The translations under genes and the position numbers were made by a program. From contig NC_083562.1 in NCBI RefSeq assembly GCF_019925205.1, forward strand, positions 25,668,001 through 25,732,000: a stretch of 64,000 nt of DNA, given 5' to 3'. Shown here piece after piece: positions 51,461 through 61,221 of this stretch. Position 1 is the stretch's first letter, and each line of letters opens with the position of its first letter. Below the pieces are notes generated by a model that made no database searches, was not told where the DNA came from, and worked only from the letters and a program-made list of their open reading frames with translations. The stretch comes from Metopolophium dirhodum (taxonomy: Eukaryota; Arthropoda; Insecta; Hemiptera; Aphididae).

Positions 51461-54400
51461 TTATAAGTAGTCATCATTTAATACAATTTTTATTCTAGAA
51501 GTTAATGGAAATACTGACGACGAACATAAACTTGAACCACTATAATCATCAGTGTTTAAAGAAAATACCATGGCACCTCCTAAACCTAAAGATGCAGCAA
51601 ATTCTGCTTTGTAGGCTAAACTATTTTCATTATCAAAAGATATCCAGTCATTTTTATGATATGAATATGGCGTACGGGTGTCATGGTCAAAAACAGTGGA
51701 AGCATTTTGATGTGATTGGAATTCGCATGTATCTGAAAAAGTTACAAAACCGTCCTTGCCAATACCAGGACCAGAAGTTGGTGACCCAAAACCATTATTG
51801 GCTTCATTTATTAATCTAAAAGAGAATAATAATATTTTAATAGTTCCAATTATTATTAAAATTATGTAAACTTACTTAAAAGAATGTCCATATGTAGGCA
51901 TGCCAAGCAAAATCTTTTCTTTAGGCATACCCTTTGAGATCCAATATTGTATAGAAGAATTAATATTTAAATCCTGAAAGTATCCAGATTCATTCCGCGA
52001 AGAAAACAAAGGTGAATTTGGCCCAGTTAATGGGAAATACCATTGGTATGAATGATAATCATATGTCATAACATTTATAAAGTCAACAAAACTTTAAAAA
52101 AATATATATAAATTAAAAAATGTTTATGTATTTACATAGTTGTACATAGTTTAGGCATTATTTACCTTGCTAAAGCATAAATCTCATAAGAATTATCAAT
52201 TATATTTAATGGAGCAGCAACAGCTGCAGTTAAAAGAGAGTCAGGCAGACTGTAACGCAAGGTTTCTAGTAACTTAGCAAATCCATATTTTTCTTCTAAA
52301 TTTAATAAAGGCCATGATGGAAATTCCCAGTCTATATCAATACCATCCAAGTAAAATTCTCTGACAACTGATACTACATTATTGACAAATCTAAAAAACA
52401 AATATTTAAATGTAATGATTAATAACTTATTAAAAATTAAAAATACATATTAAAATTGTTTTTATTGGTCTAGAGCCCGGCAACTATGGCCATAAACTAT
52501 TGTAGGGGTTGCGGTTGTTAGGGTTAGTACAGTTGGTTTGCAACATGTGTATGTGTGGCAAGGTTTTTTCCACTATGCACACGGGTGGTCACCTATCTGG
52601 AAACTAGTAGCAGCAGTAGTTGCTTACTCTCAATCACGTGCGTGATTGATTTCAGTTACTGTGCTGCGCTAATCCACATTTTAAAATTATTGTACTATTC
52701 TATTTAACTATTGTAACTATTTAACAGTTATTAATATTACATTATGATAGTTCAATTAAAATCAAAGAAGTTTGTAAAAGTTCTAATAATTTAACACCAG
52801 ACAAACTTTACTTTTAAATATATTTACTTTTATAGGTAACACATTATGCATAATTATTAATTTGTTCTACATTATATGACTCAGTAAATAATGGGGTAAA
52901 TAACTACTATATCCAATAATATCAATTATTGAATCAGTTGAATGCCTAAATTGGTGTACAAGTAAAGAAAATTGACTTATCAATACCTAAATAAAATAAA
53001 ATATGTATAATATAATACATACTTGTCTAAGTTATCTTTATTTGTAACAACGCCAGGAAAACCTTCATTTGAATGTGAACCATTTGAGAAATGCATTATA
53101 GATAGTAATACTTTTAATTCTGGGTTTTTTTTACGTAACTTCACTACTTGTCTTAAAATCTGAAATTATAAAATGTGATTTTAACTTAATTGCTAGCAGG
53201 TTTGTCTTATGTTTATAAAAAACAATACAAATATTTTAAAGGTTTTTTTACCATCTCCCAATAATGGTCAACATAATAAGTTGATGTATTACAATTGATT
53301 ATTTTAATTCAAGTTACTCCCTATTCATTCAAAAATCATATCAACACAACTTACTATAGTTTTACATACCCATCAATCATTATAATATACCTACAGCAGT
53401 GGCAAACCCAGGAGGGGTGGACCCTTCTTGGCTTATGTCATAGTTTTATTTTTATTTTTAAAAGTTTCTCTGAAATGTTCATCCAAACTTATTGATTAGA
53501 TTGATTATTACTTATGAGATTAATATGAGACAATAATATATGACTATACCATAATAAATTTAACTGGCATAATAATAATAATTAATTTACATACATTGTA
53601 AATATAAATTTAAAAAGGTGGGAAAGTGGGTGTCGCACTGCTGTAGCCTGTACAGTAAGTTACAAGTGGGTCACTGTAATGGATGGTGTTAAATTTGAAT
53701 TAAATGATAAAATATTATTGTATAAGAAAAACGATTATGAGAAAAAACGGTAAGTCAGCCTATGATATTACTAAGTATATTTGATGATATTATTGTGAAT
53801 AAAGTAATTTATATATTTACTTATTTATGAGGAACCTTGTTTTAAATTTTCAATCCTTAGCTATAAAAATTGAACATTTTATACATTTTTAACTACAAGA
53901 TAATTATTAAATTTTAAATTTGATAAATTTTGTCAAAATTTGAACTATAAAATGTATCTACATATTCGTTTTTTAAAAACAAAAAAATAGCAAAATCGTT
54001 ACATGAGAAATCGAGTGAATATCCAATATTGTAACAATGTGAACTTCAAACACTCATAAAAATTTAATTTGATTTGCTTGTGGGCATTCTTTTTTTGATA
54101 AAGGTAGACAAAAGTAGACAAACTTATGAATAATCTTGTATTACATTTTCAAATCTTAGATTTAAAAAGAAAAAATTTTATGAATTCTCAACTCAAAATA
54201 ATTTGCTAATTTTCGTGATTTTTCAGTATTTTGTTAAGATTTGAACTTTAAATGCGTATAAAAAAAAACTGTAACTAAAGATTTTTTATATTTTTCAAAT
54301 ATTATTGTAACAATAGGTATAACAGTAGGAGCCTTGCATTAAATGTTCAAACTTTTTTACCCAACAAATAAAGTTTTATTGACATTCATAAGAAAAGACT

Positions 54401-55982
54401 AATAAAATTGGAAACTGAAAATGTTCCTAAACAGTTCAAAACAAATCAAAATATTTTGAACATTTTATCGTCTATAGAAAATGCGAATATAAACAACTAT
54501 ACTCTGTCCCACGAGAGATCATGACGCGCACCGGCCAAAACTGGTTCCCCCACGCCACACCCTGTCACAGGGGAACCAGTTCTGACAGCAGGGTGATGTA
54601 GGGGGATGCGCAGAACCAGCATGTTCTCACGTGGGACAGAGAATAGTAAAAATTGCATGACGTATCGTTCATTTGTTTTAGCGTTACACCAAAAACCAAA
54701 ATTCCCGTTTTTCCTTAATTTTTATGTTGTTTTTTCTAGCGGTTTTGAAAACTATTGAGAATTTTAAAATTTGACATCTCGAATGCACTAACTAGATTAA
54801 CTTAGATTAACTGCCCCAAACCGTGATAACACACAACAATTTTTAAAAAAAAAACACACATCATTAGAAAATCAATACATTCATCTCCGCTGAGAATCTA
54901 AAATGTAAATAATAAAATTGTGATTATTAAGAAATAAAATGTATGTATATACTCAGGAAAAGAACAGAAAAACAGTATTTAAATAGATTTTTTGGACCCC
55001 CTCCCCCCCCCTTGAATAAATCCTAGTTGCGCCACTGACCTACAGTCATTTTTTTTTTTAATATTAAACAAACCATAGTCTTTAAGCTATAAAGAATGTG
55101 ATCACAGGTTAGTAATTTAGACAATATTATATTAAAATATAAATTTGTGTGATTTAGAAAAAGCGTCAATTTATACAATTATTGACCAAATAAAACAAAA
55201 GCTATTGTGAGTTGTTAGTATTATAATAAATAATAATGATATAAAACATCTTACCTGCATATCAAATGAGCTCTTGAAGTAAACACTATTATTTTGAACT
55301 TGTGCAAACGCTACAATTAAATGAGTACATAAAGTAGCGTTAATTTGAGCAGGATTAAGAGTTTTATTTGTATCATCAGTTGGTATAGAATAATAACAGG
55401 CCAAATTATATGTTTTATCAATTCGTTTGCCAGGAATAATTTTATCCTTAGCAGTCCAGTATGTTTTATAATTTGATTTTGCAGCAATAGCGAATGTATG
55501 AGCACGATAAGCAGCAATATCTGAATCTGAAATGTGTACAACAAAATTTATAATAAAAAAAATAGAAAATGTCAATACAAATACCAATATTTCATCTTGA
55601 AATTCTGGTAAATAGATATTAAATACTTTGGAAATAAGATAAAATAACTTCCTACAAATAGACTCAGAATATAAAATATTATTATAAATATTGGTAATAA
55701 AATTTACTTGTATATTTCTGGGGACCAAAAAGCACAAAGTCCATAGGTGTATTTTGATCATTGGTGTCTTCAAATTTCATCCAAGATACATAAAACATCA
55801 GAAGTACTACAAATACCACAAGAACAGCTAATCCAATTAATACCATGGAATGTATGATTGGCTGAACATATTTCCTACAAATATTAAAATAAAATATAAA
55901 TACTGTAGCATTTTATTGATGAAAAACGTTACTTTTTTCCGTTTAACAATTCATACTGCGGTTCTGAATGTCCGAGAGCCAT
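51461..55982 (-). CDS. Cht11: GH18 chitinase, membrane-anchored, Cht11-like
   Basis: Seven exons on the minus strand join in frame to 473 aa: 55933-55982, 55708-55874, 55255-55526, 53023-53159, 52166-52390, 51876-52091, 51461-51815, all with GT/AG borders. The start is the ATG reading MALGHSEPQYELL. Residues about 18-44 form one hydrophobic membrane segment, giving a probable type II anchor. The GH18 barrel follows, with LACYYSIP and THLIVAFA early strands, the complete catalytic motif DGIDIDWE, the MTYDYHS strand and a C-terminal NSLAYKAEFAASLGLGG segment. The usual SxGG strand-3 motif is replaced by LLSIMHFSNGS. There is no chitin-binding module. Length, anchor and motif layout fit insect Cht11; the activity would be hydrolysis of chitin or chito-oligosaccharides at a membrane. 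The first AG of two 6 nt apart was chosen for exon 3. Family assignment is firm, the paralogue name less so. Confidence 0.88.
52470..52690. repeat. Candidate unclassified interspersed repeat in chitinase intron 4
   Basis: A GC-richer stretch (AGAGCCCGGCAACTATGG, TTGCGGTTGTTAGGGTTAG, AATCACGTGCGTGATT) interrupts AT-rich intron sequence. It has no coding potential. It resembles a short interspersed element in size, but I see no convincing tRNA-type promoter boxes or target duplication. Confidence 0.35.
53397..55037. mobile_element. Non-autonomous hAT-like element in chitinase intron 3
   Basis: The ends are CAGTGGC...GCCACTG, and the flanking 8-bp words are identical (ACCTACAG at 53389-53396 and 55038-55045), the duplication size of the hAT superfamily. 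Length is 1,641 bp and no transposase frame is visible. Subterminal G/C runs occur at both ends (AGGAGGGGTGG and the C-run near 55000). The inside from about 53,940 to 54,910 is a diverged relative of the satellite unit core, including CGTTACATGAGAAATCGAG. A further inverted CACTGCTGTAG near 53630 suggests a composite history. Confidence 0.85.
54497..54646. mobile_element. Small MITE nested in the hAT-like element
   Basis: The ends are inverted: CTATACTCTGTCCCACG on the left and CGTGGGACAGAGAATAG on the right. The interior is GC-rich, with an inner pair AACTGGTTCCCC / GGGGAACCAGTT. It interrupts a stretch that is continuous in the satellite units (between GCTAATATTAACATC and the TTTAGAATTACACC side). 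The target duplication could not be fixed. Confidence 0.8.
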
Positions 55983-56529
55983 TTTTTCGAACAGAAACTA
56001 AAAGAAACTAGAAACAGGTACCTCCAGGTCGTTTACTGTAATAACAAAACCTCGAATTATGAGACAAATAGACAGGTAAGTGTTAATTTATTGTCAGACG
56101 AAGTAAACCAGAACATGAGAAACGTTCGTACTAATAAAATATTTTACTGTAATTTTTCCAAGGTGGAGACTTCCTTATCCACCACTCCAACCGATCGAAT
56201 GTTACGAGTGTTAATATGAATTAAAGATTATAATATTTGCATTACTTGCAATATGGTAAACAATTAAATCATAATAATATTATGACGGCACTACGACAGA
56301 TGGTTTATCGCTGATGAATACCTTCTACGCTCTATTTGGTAGTTGGTATTTACTTTTTACTTTTTAGTACCTAATACCTATTTAGTATTTACTATTTACA
56401 AACAATGATTAAACTTTACGAATCTACGACATGAGTCACATGACTAGATCAGTTGATAAGGACTGGACGTATTCCAGCCTCAGCCACCACCTCAACGGCC
56501 TCCTCCAAGACCACGGACTCATGGCAATA

Positions 56530-56847
56530 AACCACGAATTAAGATAATATACAGGAAACGGAACGGAAGGATCTTATCAATGTTTTTCTGAATCCGCCCG
56601 CTTTTCACGTTGCGGCTAGACTACTAGCGTTTTATATGATTGTTGTGTTCATAGACCTTTAGTTAATAGGTCTATGGTTGTGTTAACCTGGAGAATAACC
56701 ATATTATGTAGTTCCTTATGAACTATTAGTTCCTTATTCTCTCGGTTAACACAACAATCCTATAAAGCGCTAGTAGTCTGGCCGAAACGAGAGAAGGTGC
56801 GGGTTTCACAAGTTCGTTTCGTATCCTGTATATCTGTATTCGTGGTA
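56530..56847. mobile_element. Foldback (long imperfect palindrome) element
   Basis: The outer ends pair as ACCACGAAT / ATTCGTGGT and ATATACAGGA / TCCTGTATAT. The inner arms pair over about 45 bp (GACTACTAGCG with CGCTAGTAGTC, and GATTGTTGTGTT with AACACAACAATC). The innermost part pairs GAGAATAA with TTATTCTC. The loop is about 35 bp. It looks like a foldback MITE or an inverted duplication. Confidence 0.8.
56650..56676. mobile_element. 27-bp palindromic micro-insertion with 8-bp duplication
   Basis: The sequence is CATAGACCT, nine bases, then AGGTCTATG, flanked on both sides by GTTGTGTT (56642-56649 and 56677-56684). The opposite arm of the surrounding palindrome shows the uninterrupted site with a single copy of that word, so the insertion can be read directly. 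Confidence 0.75.
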
Positions 56848-56864
56848 TATATAAATTAATTGTT

Positions 56865-56930
56865 CTATGGTATAATATTATCACAGAATAGATTAAATAG
56901 CCTTCTGGTTATTCTGTGATTATACCATGG
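56865..56930. repeat. Short inverted repeat upstream of APC4
   Basis: CTATGGTATAAT...CACAGAATA on the left pairs with TATTCTGTG...ATTATACCATGG on the right around an 18-bp loop. Possibly another small MITE or a hairpin; no function is implied. Confidence 0.65.
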
Positions 56931-57194
56931 ATTACTATCTCAAATCGTGATTATAAGTGATAGAACTGATAAAGAGTAACGACAGTCGTTTTGATTGAAT
57001 ATTTCAAATTTCATATTTAAATCGGTTTGTCACTCCAAGACTCCTACACTGGTTAATCCATGATAGGTATAACAAATTATTGTTATATATTACCTATATC
57101 ATAGTTTAACATACAAAACAGATCATGTCGAATCGCAGAAAATAGTACAATAGTACAATCTGTTGAAGTTTGAAGTGGTTTTTTCTTCGTCAAT

Positions 57195-60100
57195 ATGACT
57201 ACCATGTACGGAAACGGTATGAAACAATTAGAAGAGCGGCATGTGCCCACTAAAGTCTTGAAAATGGAATGGTCAAACAAAATGGATCTGTTAGCCATAG
57301 CCAAGGAACATGGTAAACAAGAATAGACAATAATAATTTGGCGATTATATATATAATTTTTTACTTTATTGATTAGTCGTGTATGTGTTTTTTCAGGCGA
57401 GGTGTCTTTACATCGTCTTACATGGCAACGAGTCTGGTCCTTAGCCGCCCCAAAAGATAAGACATTGGTGACTGCATTGGCTTGGAGACCCGATGGAAAA
57501 CAGCTGGCTGTTGCGTATGATTCACGTAAGTTATATTATAATTTAGATGTTTTATAATTGCCAGTGGTTAAATTGGAAAACATTTTGAAGGGGGACTCTA
57601 TTAATCAACAATTTAGGAGTGTTCCAGAGTTCTTACCAAAGTATATATCAAACCAAACTGTTTTACGAAGTCCACAAGGTAAAATACCTTGCATTTATCT
57701 TTTCTTTCACGCCTACCTATTTGTTCTTAAAAAGTTTATATTATGATGTAAAAACAAATTTCCTCATAAGAAAAATGATTCAACCTACACATATTATGCT
57801 TGCCCAATAAAAATTAATTGCAATTCATAGCCTGAAACTTAAAAATAATAATTTTAAAGATGTTTTTATTTAATATGGGTATTTCAACGACAAATAAAAA
57901 CAAATTTATATTGTATATAACGTTAGTAAATTTCTTGTTCAGCATCCCCCAGACATAGGAGACTTAAATTAAATAGGATGAATAATATTGCCTTAAATAA
58001 GAAGGGGGACTTTAACCACTGATAATTGCACAAAACAGACTAATTTATGTATGTTTATTTTAGGTGATTTATTGTTAGTGGACGTGGAAAATAAAGACAT
58101 CGCCTTCAGCAAAACTACTGAAAGTAAAGTTACTTCTTTGGTGTGGGTACAGCAAGAAAAACCTCAGAAGAAAGATACCATAGATTCTGTATTGATTAAG
58201 GTTTTTAGAATTTGGTTATTATGCTTAGTATCAGGGCTTGAAAAATTATACATTTATGGTTAACGTTCATTATTTAATATTTATACAACTAATTCAAAAC
58301 ATAATATTTTTTACATATTAAGTTTGATAAAATATAATTTGCCTTCAGCTCCATACTTATTGTACCGATGATGGTATAGATAAATTATATCATGTCTTGT
58401 TTTATTGATATTACATAATATTATACAGTATAGGTATTAAGTATTAAGAATGTACAAAATTCACTGAGAAAATAATTCAAATTACTGAATCTCTCAGACT
58501 CTTTAAAGTAAAAATTATATATTTATTTAAAATTTCAATGAAAAAAAAAAATCAGTATTTGAATCTTAAGTAAACATCTCCCAATATACAGACAGTTTTA
58601 TATTTTAAATCTAGACTATGAAAATAATTTGTTTTGTTTCAATTTTCAAATAATATGTATTTAACAATGAATAAATAAATGTCTAAGGTTAAGCCTGGCC
58701 TATTATCGGGTTGTATCTATTTTCATATGTATATTAATTCATATGTAATTTGATTTAGATGAAGGGTCTTGATTATCTCCCAAAACTCCAAAGCTTGGTC
58801 CTTCGCGATACACCTGAAGAGGAGAACAAGATACCAAAAGTCCAAGACACATTGAATTTATTGTTAGTCGGCATGGCCAATTGTGAAGTACAAATATTAG
58901 CATTGGGTATATTTTTGTGCGGATCCATTAAATTAGCAGAGGTGTTTAAAAAAGAAGGCACAGTGTTAAACATACACATGCCAGTAGATTTTAGTTATTT
59001 ATATGTGGCTATTCAATATTACTATGGTAGTATAGAAATAGTGACAATTAAATTACAAGAGTGCGACACATGCTGGGACGACGTTTATGATTTGGCATTC
59101 AAACACGATCAGTTGCTGTCGTCATTAGATTATTTAGATCAAACGATGAAAAACATACTGGAAACGTGGGAGCATGTATCGTTAATGGAAATGGAACTGA
59201 AACTGAGCTCTTATTGTCCAGAAGACCCGGAAATGGTGTCGGCTGATCTATTGGAACTGCTAATCTATGGTATATTAACAGAACGCATGGACCAGTTCCT
59301 AAAAAGAGATTTGACTGATAAGGGCATCAAAAAAATTGGCTTGTCAATCGAGTCGAGTCACACCAATGTTCAAAAACTAGTGGTGAAACAACTGTCGGAG
59401 GTGACCAACCAGATTCTGTTCCAGCTGGTGGAGATATCTGGAATGTCGCTGAAAAAGTACGAATGTCTGGGACTGACGGAACACAGCGTGAAAAAAGCTC
59501 TACGATCGGTCAACGGGTTCCTGATGAAGTGCAACGAGGTGCAAATTGTCATCGAAGAGTCGCTGACCCGGTACAAACTGTTCTTCAAGTGGCTGTACGG
59601 TATGATGATCAAGCTGAACGACGAAAACTCGGCCAACGACTTGTCGCTGTCGAACACGTCGCAACAGGAACTAAACATGCTGGCCGAGTACATCAACGGG
59701 ATGGGAGAGACCGGGGCCAAGGCCAAAGACTACAAACTGGACCGGGTGGGCCAATACTTCCTGGACGGTGACCTGGAGTGCCCGTACGATACGCGTAGCC
59801 AGTGGTGGTCACTACTCCAGGAAAACCCGTGCCTGGAGGAGAACGAACTGATCGTGGCAGCGTCTCGGACCCATTCACTTACACAACAGTTCGCCGTGCT
59901 CAAGGCCGACCTGATGGACATATTCGCGCAGCGCAAGACGTTCTTTGACAAGACGTTCGTCATGTACGACAACGTTCCTCTGGAGGGGCCGTCGGGACTG
60001 TCGCACGGTCGCACTCGGGTGAACATGGTGGACCTGCCCAATCACAAGCTACTGGTGTGCTGTGTTCGGGAACTCCACGCACACGACTTTGGGTTCTACG

Positions 60101-60591
60101 AGCTGATGGCGTACGGCGACACACGAGAGGTGACGCAGCGCAGCACTACCGTTTTCTACTCATGCGATGGCATCAAGCAGAATGTGCACGACGTGCAGTT
60201 TTATTCGCCTGACTACGTGTCTGTGCTAACGGAGACGCTCGACCGGGCGTCCAACCGATTCTCGCTGTTCGTGCAACTGTCCACCAGCTGCGTGCGCAGC
60301 CACTGTTCGACGGACGGACTGACAACGTGCCGGATAGGCCAGCCGATTGCTAGCAACAGCAGCAGTAGCGGAAGCTGTCACACGCTAAGCGATTACACGT
60401 GCCGAGTGGTGGAAAACATGGCAGCCTCGAGTTTCGCTGTCAGCGGCACCCGGAAAGTGGCTGTGCTGTTGTCGCACAGCCGGCACAAGGTCCGGCTGTT
60501 TGAGATGGAAGTGGATGACGAAGAGGACGAAGATGACGACAGTGCGATGGACGTCACACGGGACTCCAACTTGGCGGACGAGACCGCGTGA
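57195..60591 (+). CDS. APC4: Anaphase-promoting complex subunit 4
   Basis: Four exons (57195-57312, 57397-57525, 58064-58200, 58759-60591) join in frame to about 738 aa, near the roughly 800 aa of the animal family. The N-terminal WD40 part shows the family signatures GEVSLHRLTWQRVWSL and VTALAWRPDGKQLAVAY followed by DLLLVDVENKD. The middle helical APC4 long domain contains GIKKIGLSIESS and NQILFQLVEISGM. The C-terminus ends in an acidic tail (EMEVDDEEDEDDD). APC4 is a scaffold subunit of the APC/C ubiquitin ligase, which drives anaphase and mitotic exit. The start is the first ATG in frame (57195); a second ATG is three codons on. The donor of intron 3 (AAG|GTTTTT) is weak; a GT at 58189 would also keep frame. 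The terminal exon is a single 1.8-kb block that becomes much more GC-rich after about 59400. Confidence 0.95.
57562..58021. mobile_element. Non-autonomous hAT-like element in APC4 intron 2
   Basis: The ends are perfect inverted CAGTGGTTAAA / TTTAACCACTG, and the flanks are identical 8-bp words ATAATTGC (57554-57561 and 58022-58029). Length is 460 bp. GAAGGGGGACT occurs near both ends in direct orientation. No transposase is present. A 114-nt segment inside could act as an exon. Confidence 0.88.
57565..57678 (+). other. Possible transposon-derived cassette exon of APC4
   Basis: The segment is preceded by TTGCCAG and followed by GTAAAA. It is 114 nt long, stop-free, and its phase fits both neighbouring APC4 exons, so inclusion would add 38 aa in the WD40 part after AVAYDS. 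The acceptor AG is formed by the transposon terminus itself. Skipping it gives the better match to known APC4, so I did not put it in the gene model. Confidence 0.35.
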
Positions 60592-60623
60592 GGCTCCCCC
60601 TCCCCCCCAACCCTTTGCTATCC

Positions 60624-60629
60624 AATAAA
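60624..60629 (+). terminator. Candidate APC4 polyadenylation signal
   Basis: AATAAA, 33 bases after the stop codon and following a C-rich stretch. The closeness to the stop is unusual but possible; other A/T-rich signals lie further downstream. Confidence 0.5.
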
Positions 60630-61221
60630 AGCCCCACCTGCCAACGCGCATTCCAACCCATGTTCAAACATCGTGTTGTAGTCGTTACTCGTTGTGATGA
60701 AATGAGGTCGTATAGTAGTCATAAATATTATTTTACTATCGTTAATGAATAATGATGATAATGATGATGTGTATAACGCTACCGGAGTTTAATGTACTCG
60801 TTTATGTTTAATGTACTTATATTATTATGCTGGCGAGATGTGCTTGCCGGAATTACGTGAATAATATTATATTATATTTTGTATATTTTTATATCCCAAT
60901 TATATTAAATTGAAATTGATTCGATTTTTCGTCCTACACTCCTACAGCAAGAATCTAATGACATTATATAGCATAGTCATTCGTTGGTCCTCATCAGGTT
61001 GTGATACACTTCAGGCTTAACAATACAATATTTTTATTTTATTTTTTGTTCATATATTTTTTTTATACAGTTAGATTATTCGTATTTTTGTTTATTTTTA
61101 TATAATATATACATTCACTATATAAAGACGGAGAAAAATGAAGAAAAAACAATCGGAACAGTCATTTTCCGACAAGGAACTGCCTTTTTCATACCGACGA
61201 ACTGTGTTATTGCATCCGATA
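60630..61221. other. Intergenic DNA between convergent genes
   Basis: AT-rich sequence with no gene recognised. APC4 from the left and the membrane-protein gene from the right are transcribed toward each other, so 3' untranslated regions of both probably lie here. Confidence 0.6.

Larger units (their letters stand above)
55983..57194. promoter_or_regulatory. Divergent intergenic region between chitinase and APC4
   Basis: About 1.2 kb separates the two start codons, which point away from each other, so both promoters must lie here or just inside. It contains foldback DNA at 56530-56847 and a second palindrome at 56865-56930. I could not identify a clear TATA box or initiator for either gene. 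An 83-codon frame at 55968-56219 overlaps the chitinase 5' end and has no recognisable features. Confidence 0.6.

Noticed and set aside
51505..51819. 104-codon plus-strand frame
   Set aside because: Antisense shadow of the last chitinase exon.
52500..52690. tRNA gene or tRNA-derived promoter in the chitinase intron
   Set aside because: No cloverleaf could be drawn and no good A and B boxes were found.
53391..53645. Separate short element with CTACAGCAGTG / CACTGCTGTAG ends
   Set aside because: The inverted ends are real but no target duplication flanks them, whereas the 1,641-bp element sharing the left end has a perfect 8-bp duplication.
55171..55773. 200-codon minus-strand frame
   Set aside because: It is chitinase exon 3 read through into both flanking introns; splice sites at 55526 and 55255 and the join to neighbouring exons define the true exon.
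57369..57557. Separate small gene at 57369
   Set aside because: It is APC4 exon 2 read with intron on both sides.
59370..60041. Several 60-118 codon frames on both strands
   Set aside because: Shadows of the GC-rich APC4 terminal exon in other frames.
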